Part shown: positions 26,344 through 35,233 of the stretch, one piece after another
Layout: every line of letters starts with the position of its first letter
Position numbering within the stretch: position 1 is the first letter of the stretch
Source: Dehalococcoidia bacterium
Lineage (GTDB): Bacteria > Chloroflexota > Dehalococcoidia > Lucifugimonadales > Lucifugimonadaceae
Direction of reading: 5' to 3'
NCBI GenBank assembly: GCA_028285005.1
Contig: JANQQP010000011.1
Span: 1-64,000, forward strand
Length of the DNA: 64,000 bases
Position numbers and translations under genes: made by a program
The notes under the pieces: generated by a model
Told to the model about the DNA's origin: nothing
The model's input: only the letters and a program-made list of their open reading frames with translations
Databases searched by the model: none

Positions 26344-27222
26344 ATGACCGGCGCCGCTGTCCTACTAGTCCTCATCTCCGCATTCGCGCACGCTTCATGG
26401 AACCTGCTTGCCAAGCGGGCGGGAACTCCTGAGCTTGCCAACTGGTGGATGGCGACCTCTGGCGCAGTCATCATGCTGCCCACCGCCATCGTCCTGCTCA
26501 TTCTTGACGTCCCGAGCCCTACCGGTTGGGCCTTTATTGGCGGCACGATCGCGCTGCATATCCTCTACTTCTTCACACTGGGCCGCGCCTATCGGTACGG
26601 CGACCTCTCAATCGTCTATCCAGTCGCTCGAGGTCTTGGTCTCACTCTGATACCGGTCCTGGGTGTGATTCTGCTGAACGAATCCGTCTCTGTGCAGGCG
26701 TCGTTCGGAATGGCATTCATCCTGGCCGGCATCATCGCCGTCGGTCTCAGTTCAGGGGCCGGAAACACGCTGCAGGGCGGAGTTCGGAGGATTCTCGCGG
26801 ACAAAGGCGTGCTGTTCGCAGTAGCGACGGGCGTATTGATCGGCTCTTATTCAGTGCTCGACAAGCGGGGCGTCGAGCATGTGACACCGGTGCTGTACAT
26901 GTTCTTCCTCACGGCCGGTGGATCCATCGGAACGCTGGCGCTCCTTTATCGCAGCTATTCAAGAGCCCAATTTACCGGCGAGATGCGGGCGCACTGGCGA
27001 ACCATCGTGATCGGCGGGTTGCTGCAGTTCCTTGCCTACGCGCTGGTACTGAGTGCTTTGAGACTGTCACAGGTCAGCTACGTCGGTCCGTTCCGTGAGC
27101 TGGCAATCGGCATCGGAGTCGTGATGGGCGCGTTGATCCTGAAGGAAAACGTGACTAGAGGCCGCGCGGTCGGTGCAGCTTCGGTGGCAGCCGGAGCGAT
27201 CGTCATCGCGTTGGCACCGTGA
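26344..27222 (+). CDS. EamA/DMT-superfamily transporter
   Basis: 292 aa with about 10 TM segments in two EamA repeats (roughly 1-140 and 150-292). Each repeat ends in the family's characteristic helix: FGMAFILAGIIAVGLSSGA for the first and VGAASVAAGAIVIALAP for the second. The FTLGRAYRYGDLSIVYPVAR segment is typical of the EamA group that includes RarD/YdcZ-like exporters. Substrate unknown; amino acids or metabolites are usual. ATG at 26344 lacks a strong ribosome-binding site. Confidence 0.85.
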   Translation: MTGAAVLLVLISAFAHASWNLLAKRAGTPELANWWMATSGAVIMLPTAIVLLILDVPSPTGWAFIGGTIALHILYFFTLGRAYRYGDLSIVYPVARGLGLTLIPVLGVILLNESVSVQASFGMAFILAGIIAVGLSSGAGNTLQGGVRRILADKGVLFAVATGVLIGSYSVLDKRGVEHVTPVLYMFFLTAGGSIGTLALLYRSYSRAQFTGEMRAHWRTIVIGGLLQFLAYALVLSALRLSQVSYVGPFRELAIGIGVVMGALILKENVTRGRAVGAASVAAGAIVIALAP

Positions 27223-27224
27223 GG

Positions 27225-28373
27225 CTAGGCTGTTTCGAACTGAATCCGCCTGTCAAGGATGGGCAATAACAAGTCGATCAGGAACATCGCCACCGCTAGC
27301 AGGACTACGATCACAAAGGCGATGCCGGTCATCATGGTGATGTCTCTCTGATTGATCGACTGCCAGAACAGGAAGCCAATTCCCGGGTAGCTGAAGACCA
27401 GTTCGACCAGCAACACTCCGGTCAGCAGCGAGCCGATGGAGGCCGCGAGTCCTGTGATCTGTGGAAGAACGGCGTTCCTGATTCCATAGCGCAGGAAGAT
27501 GCGGCGAGGACTGAGTCCTTTTGCAGCTGCGTAGACCATGAAGTCCTCGCCCTGCAGGTTCACCATCAGGCCGCGCATAGAAACTGTCCAGAATGCAGCG
27601 GTCGTGATGATCACGGAGAGCGCTGGGAGTATCGAATGGTGCAACGCGCTCAGCATGAACGGGACGTTCCAGCCCGGAGCCAGCGTCGGGTTGAAGTTGT
27701 CCCAACCGCCCTGCAACGGGAAGAGCTGCCACTCGAACGCCAGGAACCAGATCAGAATCCAGCCAAGCAGATAAATCGGGATGGACGAAGCCGCAAGCAA
27801 CGGCGTGAAGGCCCATCTCAGGAGTCGCGGAGAGCCCGGCCAGCCAGCGAGTCCACCCATGATCGTGCCGATAGAAAAAGCGATGATCGTCGCAATAGAC
27901 ATCATTCCCAGCGTCCAGTAGAGCGAGTGCTGGATCACCGAAAAGACTGAGACAGGGAAGAACCGGCGAGACGCGCCGAGGTCGAACTGCGCCAACGACG
28001 TGATGTAGCGTCTGTACTGCACGATGATCGGGTCGCCGAAACCAAACTGCCGCTCGAACGCGGTGCGAGTCGAACGCCGTTCGTTCTCAGAGATCAGTCC
28101 GCGCAGCAGGCGTTCCTGCTCGGCCTCTAGCTCATCGACAACTCCATCAGAGGCGTTCGCAGTGCCAAGCCGTTCTAGTTCCTGCTGCAGCTGAGTTTGC
28201 AGGTCCCTTATCCGCTGGACTTCGGGAGACGGCGTGAAGAACCCGGCGTTCGAGGGGTTAATCCCGAACTGCCGCGGTACGAAGAAGAACACTGTGGCGC
28301 TGGCCCAGATGATGAAGATCATCAGCAGAAAACGCTTGGCTATCCGATGAAACAGTACCGACCTGATGAGCAT
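27225..28373 (-). CDS. Orphan DppB-type ABC transporter permease
   Basis: 382 aa. N-terminal TM (RIAKRFLLMIFIIWASATVF), then a long extracytoplasmic segment (residues about 40-145) with a coiled-coil-like stretch rich in Glu/Leu/Arg. Five more membrane spans follow, and the ABC permease EAA loop appears as YAAKGLSPRRIFLRYGIRNA. It is a clear paralogue of the permease at 41660-42778 (same N-terminus style, FDLGAS...FFP versus FDLGPS...FFP). No DppC, ATPase or binding protein accompanies it. A TM-protein gene of unknown type is upstream on the same strand. It may borrow ATPases or be a remnant of a split operon. Confidence 0.87.
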   Translation of the reverse strand: MLIRSVLFHRIAKRFLLMIFIIWASATVFFFVPRQFGINPSNAGFFTPSPEVQRIRDLQTQLQQELERLGTANASDGVVDELEAEQERLLRGLISENERRSTRTAFERQFGFGDPIIVQYRRYITSLAQFDLGASRRFFPVSVFSVIQHSLYWTLGMMSIATIIAFSIGTIMGGLAGWPGSPRLLRWAFTPLLAASSIPIYLLGWILIWFLAFEWQLFPLQGGWDNFNPTLAPGWNVPFMLSALHHSILPALSVIITTAAFWTVSMRGLMVNLQGEDFMVYAAAKGLSPRRIFLRYGIRNAVLPQITGLAASIGSLLTGVLLVELVFSYPGIGFLFWQSINQRDITMMTGIAFVIVVLLAVAMFLIDLLLPILDRRIQFETA

Positions 28374-28554
28374 GCCAAACAGGGCAGCATCGAGTCCTGA
28401 AACAGTCTGCGGAGTACGAACGTTTACGGTGCTGGTCGGCTCAAACAGTGATGGCCCATCGGAGCGACGTACTGAGTCTGTTGCAGGCCGAGGTGCGTCT
28501 GCGGACGGTCGGCTCCAGATGCTGATAGTTCGGCTCCGTTACTGGCGCTGGTAT

Positions 28555-29346
28555 CTACAGGAAGGTCTCGAACATGAACTCGAACAGGGCGAACGGCCAG
28601 ACCGTGACAAGGAACAGGATGGTCAGCCCGGCGATGCTCGACCCGATGTAGAAGTTCCGCGCCCGCTCCGGCTGCTCGATCGGCCCGGCGAACCGTGTAA
28701 CGATCCAGAACAGAACGCCAGCCACGAGGCCGAAGAGTATTCCAGGGCCAAGCCAGTCTGCCCAGAAGAAAAATGTGAACATGGGCGTCGAGAACACCCA
28801 GTCGCCAAGCATCTGCTGCACGGATCCCTGCCCTGTCACATTCGAGACGCCCGTGATGCCCAGCACGAAGAGGTTGAGCGGGGTCAATAGACCTGTGATG
28901 AACGGCATCAGCATTCCGAATATCCCGCCAACGATGAGCAATTTCGGCAGCGTAGGCAGCATGTCCTCAAACTGCTTGAACGCCACGTAGATGATCACCA
29001 GGCTGATTGGAGCAGCAAACAGCGCAGCCCCAAGCAGTCTGAAGTAGACCGGCCAGTCAGGCCGGGACAGGATGTAGTAGTAATCGGCCTCCTGCAGCGT
29101 GATCACTATCTGCATGTACGGGATGATCAGCGCCATCGCGATGGCGAGCGGCATCAGCCCGATCAGCGTGACTCGCTCCCGGCGGCTAACTTCGGCGCGG
29201 ACGGTCTCGAGAGCGCTGAGCCGCTCTTCGAACCGGTCAACGGATGTGCTGGTGTCTGTCATTAAAGGACGAGGTCGGGCCGGGATTGCGGAGCTGTGGA
29301 CAGCAGGAGCTTGGACAGCGATGTCCGATTGGACACCACAAAGCAT
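28555..29346 (-). CDS. Membrane protein of unknown function upstream of the orphan permease
   Basis: 263 aa. A hydrophilic N-terminus with a Glu/Arg/Ser-rich helix (FEERLSALETVRAEVSRRER) is followed by about five or six hydrophobic segments, the last near the C-terminus (LTILFLVTVWPFALFEF). It matches no family I recognise. ATG at 29346 has GAGGA 7 nt upstream; ATG at 29262 (starting MTDTSTS) is an alternative without a ribosome-binding site. It lies 181 nt upstream of the DppB-type gene on the same strand and may be its partner, possibly standing in for DppC (speculative). Confidence 0.6.
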   Translation of the reverse strand: MLCGVQSDIAVQAPAVHSSAIPARPRPLMTDTSTSVDRFEERLSALETVRAEVSRRERVTLIGLMPLAIAMALIIPYMQIVITLQEADYYYILSRPDWPVYFRLLGAALFAAPISLVIIYVAFKQFEDMLPTLPKLLIVGGIFGMLMPFITGLLTPLNLFVLGITGVSNVTGQGSVQQMLGDWVFSTPMFTFFFWADWLGPGILFGLVAGVLFWIVTRFAGPIEQPERARNFYIGSSIAGLTILFLVTVWPFALFEFMFETFL

Positions 29347-29604
29347 CTAACGGTCCTCAGCTATCTGCGCCGTGTCGCTTTCTGAATCCGTCTGATGATA
29401 CCGCTTCGACACCAAATTTCGCTTGGCTTGTTCATGGCATCAGTAGTCTTCCCCATAGCCTGTTCGCCGACAGATTCGAATGCGGACGCGCCGTGAACCG
29501 TCGGCCGATTCCATCGCTATATTCAGTCGCCGGCTAGCTCGTTCCGCGCCGCTTGCGTCTGAGACTCAAGTCACGCCGTATAATCCAGCGTCTGCCTCAG
29601 GCTT

Positions 29605-31872
29605 ATGGCAGTTTCAATCTGCGGGCGCAATTGTCGCCACGCGGCCACCCGGGAGAAAACGCTGAACAAATTCACCGCAAGACAGCGGATTGCCGGCACA
29701 GCGTTCGCTTTAGTTGTGATCGTCGCAGTGGCAGTCGCAGTTCCGCTCCTCCTGTTGAACGACTCCGACTCGGAATCGGCACGCCAGGACCTCCCTTTCG
29801 AGACCGTGGAACAGCTATTCCTCCGTTCTGGCTCCGACCCTGATGAGCAGGTCGACCGGCCGGGCTTCAGCGATGGAACTCCCGCCGTAGACGAGTTCGC
29901 TCCATTCGCCAACATCGCTCCTGACATCGGCCTCGATGCGCTAATTGAGAACCGCTACCCCGGCGTCGCAATCTTCGACTTCGATCGTGACGGCGACCTC
30001 GACTTCTACGTGACTTCAGCCGAAACCGGCGCTCTGTTCCAGATCACTCGCGGCGGCCCAAACAAGCTATTCCGCAACGACGGCAACGGGGTCTTCATCG
30101 ACGTCGCGGCAGAAGCCGGCGTGGCATTGCCGCAGCAGAACAGTTCGGCCGTCGCTGCCTGTGACATTGACAACGACGGCTTCCAGGACCTGTACGTGGC
30201 CGGTCATGGCCGTATCGGAGATGGACTCGACTACAGGTCGCTTGCAGATGCGCCCGAGCTCGGCACCGTGATGTTGGACCGTATCTTCCTCAACCAGCGG
30301 GACGGGACCTTCGACGACATCACTGTGTTCGCGGTGGGCCAGCAAGGCAATGTGCGATCAGCCATGAGCGTCTCCTGTGCGGATGTGGACAACGACGGCT
30401 GGATCGACATATTCGTCGGCAACCGGGCCGACCAGGACTTTGTGCGCTTTGACAACGCCCGCCATCACGGGCACTTCAACGTGTTCTACCGGAACAATGG
30501 CGACCTGACCTTCACAGACCTCACGGTCGAGTCAGGTCTGGTCAGCCCACAGATCAAACTGCTCGACGAAAACGGTGTACCGATCACCTTCTCCAGCGTC
30601 GACGGGCGCGCCATAGTTGGCTTCGATGCCTCGCTCATCGACGGGAACAACCGCATTGCCGGTGATCCGGCCGGCCAGACGTGGGCTTCAATGTTCTTCG
30701 ATTATGACAACGACGGTGACCAGGACCTGTGGGTGGCGGACGATGGCGATGTGTTGAAGCTGTATCGAAACGACACCGAGGGCGGCGAGATAACGTTCAC
30801 TCCGGTGTGGGACCAGCTGGGCATTGGAATGTCCGGCCAGTGGATGGGCTTCGGGTTGGGCGATTACGACGGTGACGCAGACCTCGACGTGTTCGTGACC
30901 AACATGGGTTTCCACAGGCTGCAATCCCCGCAGCCGATCCCGCCTGGTGGCGATTGCGCGTATTCCTCCCAGTTCGGTTGGGGAACCTGCTACCACAACC
31001 TGCTCGAGAACGATGGCAACGGCGGCTTCACGAACATGGCCGCTGAGGCAGGTGTCGAGCACAGCGACGTCCTGCCGCCCGAATCGCTCAACGAAGACTT
31101 CTTCGCCAGCGATTGGACGCTTCCCCGCGGGCTGGAGGCGTACGAGTTCGGGTTCGGGACTGCGTTTTTCGACATGGAGAACGATGGTGATCAGGACCTT
31201 TACTGGCTCGGGTCGCTGGCATCGCGTGGGGAAGGTCCTAACGGCTTCCTGGCACCAGCCTTTGGCCGGCTGCTGCAGAACACGGACGCCGGTTTCAAGG
31301 ATGTGACGATCGAGGCGCAGGTGGTGGACGCGCTTGGTGTCGACTACTCGGCAATGGAATCGGCAGACCCTGACTTCGACCCTTCCCACTACCGGTTGGG
31401 CGTGCAGTTCCACGAGAACGGCAAGGGAGTCGCAGTAGGCGATCTCAACGGCGACGGTTTTCCCGATCTGATCGTCACAAACAGCAACGGTGAATCACTG
31501 GACGAGATGGGCGACCGGGTTGCTGTTGGCGGCCCGCTGTTCGTGTGGGTGAACCGAGGCGGCGACAACAACTGGGTCACATTGCAGCTAAGAGGCAGGA
31601 TGGCGGAGGACAGGACCGGGTCAAATGCAGACGCGATAGGCGCCCGCCTCACACTCGTTTCAACCGGCTTCGACGGTCAGTCTCGCACGCAGGTCCGAGA
31701 GGTTCTTGGCTCATCCAGCTTCCTTTCCATGAGCTCGCTTGACCTCAACTTCGGCCTCGGACCCGCAGAGTCTGTCGATTCACTGACGATCGAGTGGCCA
31801 AGCGGAGTCGTACAGGTGCTCGACGGACTCGCTGTAAACACGGTGCACCAGATTCTGGAACCCGCCAGCTAG
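29605..31872 (+). CDS. Secreted/anchored FG-GAP (VCBS) repeat protein with ASPIC/UnbV domain
   Basis: 755 aa. One N-terminal hydrophobic segment (FALVVIVAVAVAVPLLLL) is followed by seven Ca-binding FG-GAP/VCBS motifs: DFDRDGDLDFYV, DIDNDGFQDLYV, DVDNDGWIDIFV, DYDNDGDQDLWV, DYDGDADLDVFV, DMENDGDQDLYW and DLNGDGFPDLIV. The C-terminal ASPIC/UnbV domain (IGARLTLVSTG, SLTIEWPSGVVQVL) completes a CRTAC1-type architecture. It is a predicted beta-propeller surface protein for adhesion or glycan binding. A CTG at 29662, with GGGAGA 5 nt upstream, would give a cleaner signal anchor (x-N-K-F-T-A-R-Q-R) than the ATG at 29605, so the true start may be there. Confidence 0.92.
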   Translation: MAVSICGRNCRHAATREKTLNKFTARQRIAGTAFALVVIVAVAVAVPLLLLNDSDSESARQDLPFETVEQLFLRSGSDPDEQVDRPGFSDGTPAVDEFAPFANIAPDIGLDALIENRYPGVAIFDFDRDGDLDFYVTSAETGALFQITRGGPNKLFRNDGNGVFIDVAAEAGVALPQQNSSAVAACDIDNDGFQDLYVAGHGRIGDGLDYRSLADAPELGTVMLDRIFLNQRDGTFDDITVFAVGQQGNVRSAMSVSCADVDNDGWIDIFVGNRADQDFVRFDNARHHGHFNVFYRNNGDLTFTDLTVESGLVSPQIKLLDENGVPITFSSVDGRAIVGFDASLIDGNNRIAGDPAGQTWASMFFDYDNDGDQDLWVADDGDVLKLYRNDTEGGEITFTPVWDQLGIGMSGQWMGFGLGDYDGDADLDVFVTNMGFHRLQSPQPIPPGGDCAYSSQFGWGTCYHNLLENDGNGGFTNMAAEAGVEHSDVLPPESLNEDFFASDWTLPRGLEAYEFGFGTAFFDMENDGDQDLYWLGSLASRGEGPNGFLAPAFGRLLQNTDAGFKDVTIEAQVVDALGVDYSAMESADPDFDPSHYRLGVQFHENGKGVAVGDLNGDGFPDLIVTNSNGESLDEMGDRVAVGGPLFVWVNRGGDNNWVTLQLRGRMAEDRTGSNADAIGARLTLVSTGFDGQSRTQVREVLGSSSFLSMSSLDLNFGLGPAESVDSLTIEWPSGVVQVLDGLAVNTVHQILEPAS

Positions 31873-32034
31873 GCGGCGTTTGATTCGGCCTTTCCCTGCG
31901 CTCTGATCTTCACTTTTTGTGGTTTCGTCGCACATCCAACTACAATGCCTCGAAAATTTCAGCCACAAGCTGCTCACAGCACGGTCCGTAACCAATACCG
32001 GTGAGCGGACGAGCCTGCGTTCCGGGGAGCCGAC

Positions 32035-32691
32035 ATGAACTTGAGTCCGAATGTTTTACGCTGGCGGATCACACTGCCACTGGCGATTGTTTCGATCATG
32101 CTGCTAGCTGCATGTGGGACGGACGATGGCTCCTCCGATTCAGGCTCGGGCCCGGTGGGTTCCGGCGAAAGAGACGCCACGCAGTTCATAGTGAATACCG
32201 AGTCGGTCTTCTCCGTTGACGACCTGAAGGCGGTCGGCTGGAAAGAGCAAAGAGACCTGCTGCTGGACTACCCGGAGTCGACGGCAGCCAAGTGGGGCTT
32301 CCTTAACACGAAGGAGCTTGCCGTTCTTGTGTATCCGTCCGCGGCGATAGCCCAGGTGCAGGGCGCTGAGGCTGCTCTAGCACAGACCGCGGTGGGACCC
32401 GATGGCAAGGCGATTGGCGATCAGGACCGAATATCTTGCAGGCAGGCGCAGGGGCAGAGCGCCGTGGGACTGGTCGAACCTCAGGACGATTCAGACGGTT
32501 CACGGGCATTCCACATCTCCTTTTCATCGGAGACCTCGGTAGAACAGCGAGTATGCGCCAACAAGTTCCCCACTTACAGGTTCTTCAGGATCCTTGGCAA
32601 CATCGTGCTGCTCTGCGAGGGAGAAGGTCGCACCGGAGACCAGCCTTCGAAGAACTGCGAAGAACTGCCGGATCAGCTGCAGGGGAATTAG
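32035..32691 (+). CDS. Paralogous lipoprotein family member A
   Basis: 218 aa. Lipoprotein signal ending LLAACGTDDG, then a Ser/Gly/Asp linker. The C-terminal domain is shared with five other genes in this window: VFSVDDLKAVGWKEQRDL, KWGFLNTKELAVLVYPSAAI and RFFRILGNIVLLCEGEG...NCEELPDQL. It is the most divergent member, with a longer middle and an additional Cys pair (SCRQ, VCAN). Outer-face lipid anchoring is predicted; function is unknown. ATG has GGGGA 7 nt upstream. Family members recur at 36341, 36911, 37701, 38439 (plus) and 49828 (minus). Confidence 0.82.
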   Translation: MNLSPNVLRWRITLPLAIVSIMLLAACGTDDGSSDSGSGPVGSGERDATQFIVNTESVFSVDDLKAVGWKEQRDLLLDYPESTAAKWGFLNTKELAVLVYPSAAIAQVQGAEAALAQTAVGPDGKAIGDQDRISCRQAQGQSAVGLVEPQDDSDGSRAFHISFSSETSVEQRVCANKFPTYRFFRILGNIVLLCEGEGRTGDQPSKNCEELPDQLQGN

Positions 32692-32721
32692 CTGTCCCGT
32701 TCTTCAAGCGGCTGACTGAGT

Positions 32722-34146
32722 TCAGAACTGGAAGTAGATGAACTCTCCGCCTTCCGATCTGCGCATCACCAGGATGCCGGTGAAGAAGACGGCGCCGAGT
32801 ACCATCTGCTGCACCTGTGACGAAAGTCGACCACTTGCCAATGCTGGCAACACTCCCGGCTTCAGCGCGCCGTATGCTGTGTGGAGCCAAATCGGCATCG
32901 AGTACAGCGCGACCTGGACCAGCAGGAACGCAGCCAATTCGACGCTCTCGGCCGTCTGATCGGCTGGTGAAACGCTGAGCAGATCCCAGATGCGGGAGAG
33001 GCTTGACTCCCGGAAGAACAGCCAGCCGATCGTGATGAGTAAGAACGTGACTGGCACGGCTAACGGCCGCAGCGCCATCTTGAGGCCGGGACTGAACGGC
33101 AAGAGGCGCTGGATGACGACCAGAGCACCGTGGTAGCCGCCCCAGAGCGCGAAATTCCATGAAGCGCCGTGCCACAGCCCGCTTATCAGGAACGTTGCCA
33201 TCAGGTTGATGCCAGTCCTACTCTCTCCCTTCCGGGAGCCGCCAAGCGGTATGTAGACGTAGTCGCGGAACCAGGTGGATAGCGAAATGTGCCATCGACG
33301 CCAGAAGTCGGATGGTGAGCGAGCCATGTGCGGGTGCCGGAAGTTCTGCGACAGGTTGATACCGAACAGCCTTGCTGTCCCTCGAGCAATGTCCGAGTAG
33401 CCTGAGAAGTCGGCGAAGATCTGCAGCCCGAACGCCAACACGCCGACCCACAGCAAAGCGAAGCCGGGCGACTCGGTGGTGAAGACGTTGTCCGCAATGA
33501 CGCCCACGTTGTCTGCGATCACGAGCTTCTTGAAGAATCCCCAGAGCAACAGCATGACTCCGCTCTGAATGAGTTCGGGTGTCGCCTTCCGTCGGTTTTC
33601 GAATTGGGGAAGGAGTCGCGACGCGCGCTCGATGGGCCCGGCGACCAACTGCGGAAAGAAGGAGATGAAAAGTGCAAAGTCCAGCAGGTTGCGACGCGCC
33701 TGCACCCTGCCGCGGTGAACATCGATCACATATCCCAGCGCCTGCAGTGTGTAGAACGAGATTCCGATCGGCAGGATGATGTTCAGCGTGTTCGAAAAGG
33801 TGCCAAGGCCGATCGTGTCGACGAATTCGCTCGCGCTGTCGACAAAGAATCCTAGGTACTTGAAGGCGATCAATACGCTGAGCGTTGCGGCGATAGCAAG
33901 TAGCAACGGAGCCCTTCGCCTGAACTTGCCGGTCACGGCAACACCGGGATGGGGGATCCACAGGGCGCTCAGATACATGGCCAGGGTGAAGCCGGCCAAC
34001 AAGACAGTCAGCAGAGGGTCAACGTAGCCGTAGAAGACGTAGCTGGCGACCAGGAGCAGCAGGTTCTGCTCACGTCGGCCGAGGGCCCAGTAAAGAGCCA
34101 GAACAGCCAACAGGAGAGCGACGAACGACAGCGTCTGGAAGGTCAT
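32722..34146 (-). CDS. MBOAT-family O-acyltransferase (AlgI-like)
   Basis: 474 aa polytopic membrane protein with the AlgI/DltB signature. It has RRWHISLSTWFRDYVYIPLGG near residue 285 and the catalytic-His segment SGLWHGASWNFALWG near 330. MBOAT proteins move acyl groups across the membrane to O-acetylate polysaccharide or wall polymer. It overlaps its upstream SGNH-like partner by 4 nt (ATGA), the usual AlgI plus AlgJ/X or DltD-type pairing. Acetylation of an exopolysaccharide is therefore the likely output. The C-terminus ends in an aromatic F-I-Y-F-Q-F. Confidence 0.93.
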   Translation of the reverse strand: MTFQTLSFVALLLAVLALYWALGRREQNLLLLVASYVFYGYVDPLLTVLLAGFTLAMYLSALWIPHPGVAVTGKFRRRAPLLLAIAATLSVLIAFKYLGFFVDSASEFVDTIGLGTFSNTLNIILPIGISFYTLQALGYVIDVHRGRVQARRNLLDFALFISFFPQLVAGPIERASRLLPQFENRRKATPELIQSGVMLLLWGFFKKLVIADNVGVIADNVFTTESPGFALLWVGVLAFGLQIFADFSGYSDIARGTARLFGINLSQNFRHPHMARSPSDFWRRWHISLSTWFRDYVYIPLGGSRKGESRTGINLMATFLISGLWHGASWNFALWGGYHGALVVIQRLLPFSPGLKMALRPLAVPVTFLLITIGWLFFRESSLSRIWDLLSVSPADQTAESVELAAFLLVQVALYSMPIWLHTAYGALKPGVLPALASGRLSSQVQQMVLGAVFFTGILVMRRSEGGEFIYFQF

Positions 34147-35213
34147 CTGTCCTGCCCCAGACTCAAGCCTTCAGAGTTGAAGACCTCTGCGACCTCACGC
34201 AGGAACAGCTCCGTGTAGTCCGGCAGATACAGCTGATCAATGTGGAAACTGTCGTAGTACAGGCCGCGGTCGACTGCAGGGTTACCAGTGAAGTCGAAGT
34301 ATCGGACGCCGTTGTCCTGTAGATAAGCAGCGAGGTCCTGTGAGTACCGGCGCATCGCATCGGTCTCACGCACGGTGCCGTCCGTGTTCGGACGCGCCTG
34401 TACTCTCACGAACACCAGTTCGATCCCACTCGCCGCTGCGGTCTCGATCATGAGTGGCAGGAACGAGTTGCCGACCGCATCTTCAAACTCCCGCTCAGGG
34501 TCTGGCGGCGGTGGATCTAAGTCAGGTCCGACCATGTTGTGAAAAGCAAACTGGTCGTCCGCACGAAACGACAGTTCGGTGGTTGAGGACGGGAAAAAGG
34601 CCGCGGAGACATCAGATATGAGCTTCAGCGCTTCATCATTCTGGCGCTGGACCGGATAGATGCGATCAAGACCGTGAAGCGCCTGCTGGTACGCTGAGCG
34701 GCTAGCCTCAAGCACCGCCTCGAACTGCTCTTCGTCCGGTCTCTTCAGAGTGACAATCAGCTCCCGATTGCGCTCATCGAGCGGCGCAAGCGGTTGGGTG
34801 ATCAGGTCGTTCCTGAAGAAGACGAATATCGTCGCTGGAGGTTGATCCAGTTCGGCGACAAGGTTCTTCAGTTGCAGATACCAGATAGCCGACTGAGAGC
34901 CGGGGACCGCGAGAGAAGTGACTGGACGCCCGCTAAGCAGCTCTGACAGATGCTCAGGATCGATGCGTGTCTCAAGCATCGAGTTGCCAATGAAGACGAA
35001 CTCCGGCTGCCGGGCACTTAGCTCATCCAGCGCAGTCTGATCGAACTCAGTGCCCTGCCACGGCCGGAAAAGCAACGCCGGCGCGCCAAATACGACAAGA
35101 AGAAAGATGACCAAACCGGCCCAGCGGCGATACTGCCCAAACCGGTTCGGATCACAGTCAAGGTCAGAAGATCCGCCGCCGTTCGACCGCTCAGCCGCGA
35201 CAGGACCGCTCAA
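34143..35213 (-). CDS. Membrane-anchored SGNH-hydrolase-like partner of MBOAT acyltransferase
   Basis: 356 aa from a TTG start with GAGGGG upstream. A cytoplasmic N-terminus and one TM (WAGLVIFLLVVFGAPALLF) place the rest outside. EFVFIGNSMLETRID resembles SGNH block I (Gly-x-Ser), and LYYDSFHIDQL near the C-terminus resembles the Asp-x-x-His block. ATIFVFFRND could be the intermediate block. This architecture matches AlgJ/AlgX/DltD-type proteins that complete acyl transfer to a polymer after the MBOAT step. Assignment rests on position and these blocks only. Confidence 0.72.
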   Translation of the reverse strand: MSGPVAAERSNGGGSSDLDCDPNRFGQYRRWAGLVIFLLVVFGAPALLFRPWQGTEFDQTALDELSARQPEFVFIGNSMLETRIDPEHLSELLSGRPVTSLAVPGSQSAIWYLQLKNLVAELDQPPATIFVFFRNDLITQPLAPLDERNRELIVTLKRPDEEQFEAVLEASRSAYQQALHGLDRIYPVQRQNDEALKLISDVSAAFFPSSTTELSFRADDQFAFHNMVGPDLDPPPPDPEREFEDAVGNSFLPLMIETAAASGIELVFVRVQARPNTDGTVRETDAMRRYSQDLAAYLQDNGVRYFDFTGNPAVDRGLYYDSFHIDQLYLPDYTELFLREVAEVFNSEGLSLGQDR

Positions 35214-35233
35214 CTCTGCAGCCCCCTCGCCGA

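Noticed and set aside
30688-31413. 241-codon minus-strand frame inside the FG-GAP gene
   Set aside because: Regular Val/Ile/His-rich translation arises from the repeated Asp-x-Asp-Gly codons on the other strand.
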